From an uncultured Clostridia bacterium (GTDB lineage Bacteria > Bacillota > Clostridia > Lachnospirales > Lachnospiraceae): a stretch of DNA of 11,702 nt. Below, in pieces: positions 11,023 through 11,702 of the stretch. The DNA is taken from NCBI GenBank assembly GCA_946614685.1, contig CAMOHF010000009.1:1-11702 (forward strand). The letters run 5' to 3'. Below the pieces are notes generated by a model. The model had not been told where the DNA came from, did no database searches, and saw only the letters and a list, made by a program, of their open reading frames with translations. Both the position numbers and the translations under genes were made by a program. Position 1 is the stretch's first letter; each line of letters begins with the position of its first letter.

Positions 11023-11702
11023 ATGAAGAAGATCAGAAGACGGACAGCATGCATACTCTCGATTATGATGCTTCTTTTCGCGCTGTGCGGAAACGTGGTG
11101 ACGACGCGTGCAGAGGGCGGCTCCATCAGCGCGTCCTCGGACGGAAGTTACATTTATATCACCTATACGGGCCCCTGGAACAGTTACTTCCAGGAGACGG
11201 TCGGCGTGACCGTGGACGGTGTGGCCGCACCCGGTGAGAAGAATCAGATCGTGGTAAGAGGCGAGAATACTGGAGACAGCCAGTCTGTCACCGTACGCAA
11301 TGCATGGAGCGGCGAGATCGCCGGTGCTACGGGCACACTTACGAATGACGGAAAGATCGAAGAGGTTTATCAGCCTGTGCGATATACAACTACCACACTG
11401 ACGATGGCTGTTCCCGTATCCTACTACGGCGACAGCGTGTCATCCGTGGGACTTTCTTACGGAGGACAGTATGTTGAGGTGACCACGGGCGCTGCGGAGC
11501 CCGCAACCGAGGAAGCGACTACGGAAGCCCCGACGACCGAGGCACCGACCGGCGAGGAACCGACGACGGAGGCACCGACAACCGACGCACCGACCGGCGA
11601 GGAGCCGACCACTGAGGCACCGGCAGCAGATCCCACGACGGAAGCGCCCGGAGGAGAAGAAGTGGATCCCGGCAAGCTTCCGGATCTTGACGTGAATTCT
11701 TC
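11023..11702 (+). CDS. Secreted protein with Thr/Glu/Pro repeat linker, 3' end outside window
   Basis: Partial: 226 codons are visible and the frame is open at the window end. It starts MKKIRRR with a hydrophobic core (ACILSIMMLLFALCG) and a likely signal-peptidase site after TTRA (about residue 30). The mature part is beta-rich (about 33-155: ISASSDGSYIYITYTGPWNS, a VTVDGV segment, VSSVGLSYGGQYVEV). From about residue 157 a low-complexity linker of TTEAP/TGEEP units follows, typical of spacers before a surface-anchoring C-terminal signal. ATG 11023 was preferred over ATG 11017, because GGAG at 11011-11014 is 8 nt away. Next to the PTPS-related gene, it may be a Firmicu-CTERM substrate of exosortase XrtG; the deciding C-terminus is not in the window. 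A sortase or membrane anchor is the alternative. Confidence 0.75.
   Translation, partial: MKKIRRRTACILSIMMLLFALCGNVVTTRAEGGSISASSDGSYIYITYTGPWNSYFQETVGVTVDGVAAPGEKNQIVVRGENTGDSQSVTVRNAWSGEIAGATGTLTNDGKIEEVYQPVRYTTTTLTMAVPVSYYGDSVSSVGLSYGGQYVEVTTGAAEPATEEATTEAPTTEAPTGEEPTTEAPTTDAPTGEEPTTEAPAADPTTEAPGGEEVDPGKLPDLDVNS
11536..11625 (+). repeat. Two 45-bp tandem coding repeats in a TEAP-rich linker
   Basis: Two imperfect 45-bp copies encode TEAPTGEEPTTEAPT and TDAPTGEEPTTEAPA (15-residue period). Shorter TTEAP units flank them from about 11518 to 11649. The structure suits length variation by slippage or recombination. Confidence 0.8.

Noticed and set aside
11457..11675. Minus-strand Ala/Ser/Val/Gly-repeat open frame at the right end
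   Set aside because: It is the mirror of the TEAP repeat of the secreted protein; the repeat simply lacks stops on both strands.
1..11702. CRISPR arrays, insertion sequences, tRNA and rRNA genes
   Set aside because: No regularly spaced repeats, no transposase or terminal inverted repeats, and no tRNA- or rRNA-like sequence were seen on either strand by eye.

Overview
The window looks like chromosome from a Gram-positive anaerobe of the class Clostridia, most likely a Lachnospiraceae gut or rumen member. The signs are strong AGGAGG-type ribosome sites, a Firmicutes-type LexA box, extended -10 promoters, a clostridial-style biotin synthase, a TIGR03905/TSCPD protein, and a tail that resembles an exosortase-G (Firmicu-CTERM) locus. 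This assignment rests on gene content, not on a database match.

Layout, left to right. (1) 1-902: an alkyltransferase-fold (MGMT/ATL) protein overlapping an SGNH/GDSL hydrolase, closed by a terminator. (2) 1018-1718: a double zinc-ribbon gene interrupted by an in-frame TGA, whose continued frame ends exactly on the start codon of a stand-alone YgiT/MqsA-type zinc finger. (3) 1723-3651: a self-contained, visibly more AT-rich operon with its own operator-like inverted repeat, promoter and terminator. It encodes an XRE repressor, an ImmA/IrrE metallopeptidase and a PIN-domain nuclease, arranged like a protease-controlled toxin or stress module. (4) 3676-4149: a 95-residue protein of unknown function behind a textbook promoter with a perfect LexA box in its spacer, closed by a strong terminator. 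(5) 4157-7273: a membrane diguanylate cyclase, biotin synthase and a membrane-anchored zinc-ribbon protein, closely spaced and co-directional, ending in a two-way terminator. (6) 7248-8967: a YhcC-type radical SAM gene on the minus strand, divergent from an unknown gene coupled to a TSCPD protein. The two abutting promoters both place the start codon 6 nt after the -10 box, predicting leaderless mRNAs. (7) 9128-10549: a secreted GH16 beta-glucanase lipoprotein with a C-terminal carbohydrate-binding domain. (8) 10552-11702: a QueD-like protein without the catalytic cysteine, followed by a secreted protein with a Thr/Glu/Pro repeat linker that runs off the window. This pair resembles the start of an exosortase-G locus.

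The main points of interest are the LexA-controlled unknown gene next to the XRE-ImmA-PIN operon, the in-frame TGA, the biotin synthase lacking a canonical [2Fe-2S] ligand, the symmetric leaderless promoter pair, and the probable exosortase-G locus at the right edge. All motif positions were read by eye. No database search was possible.
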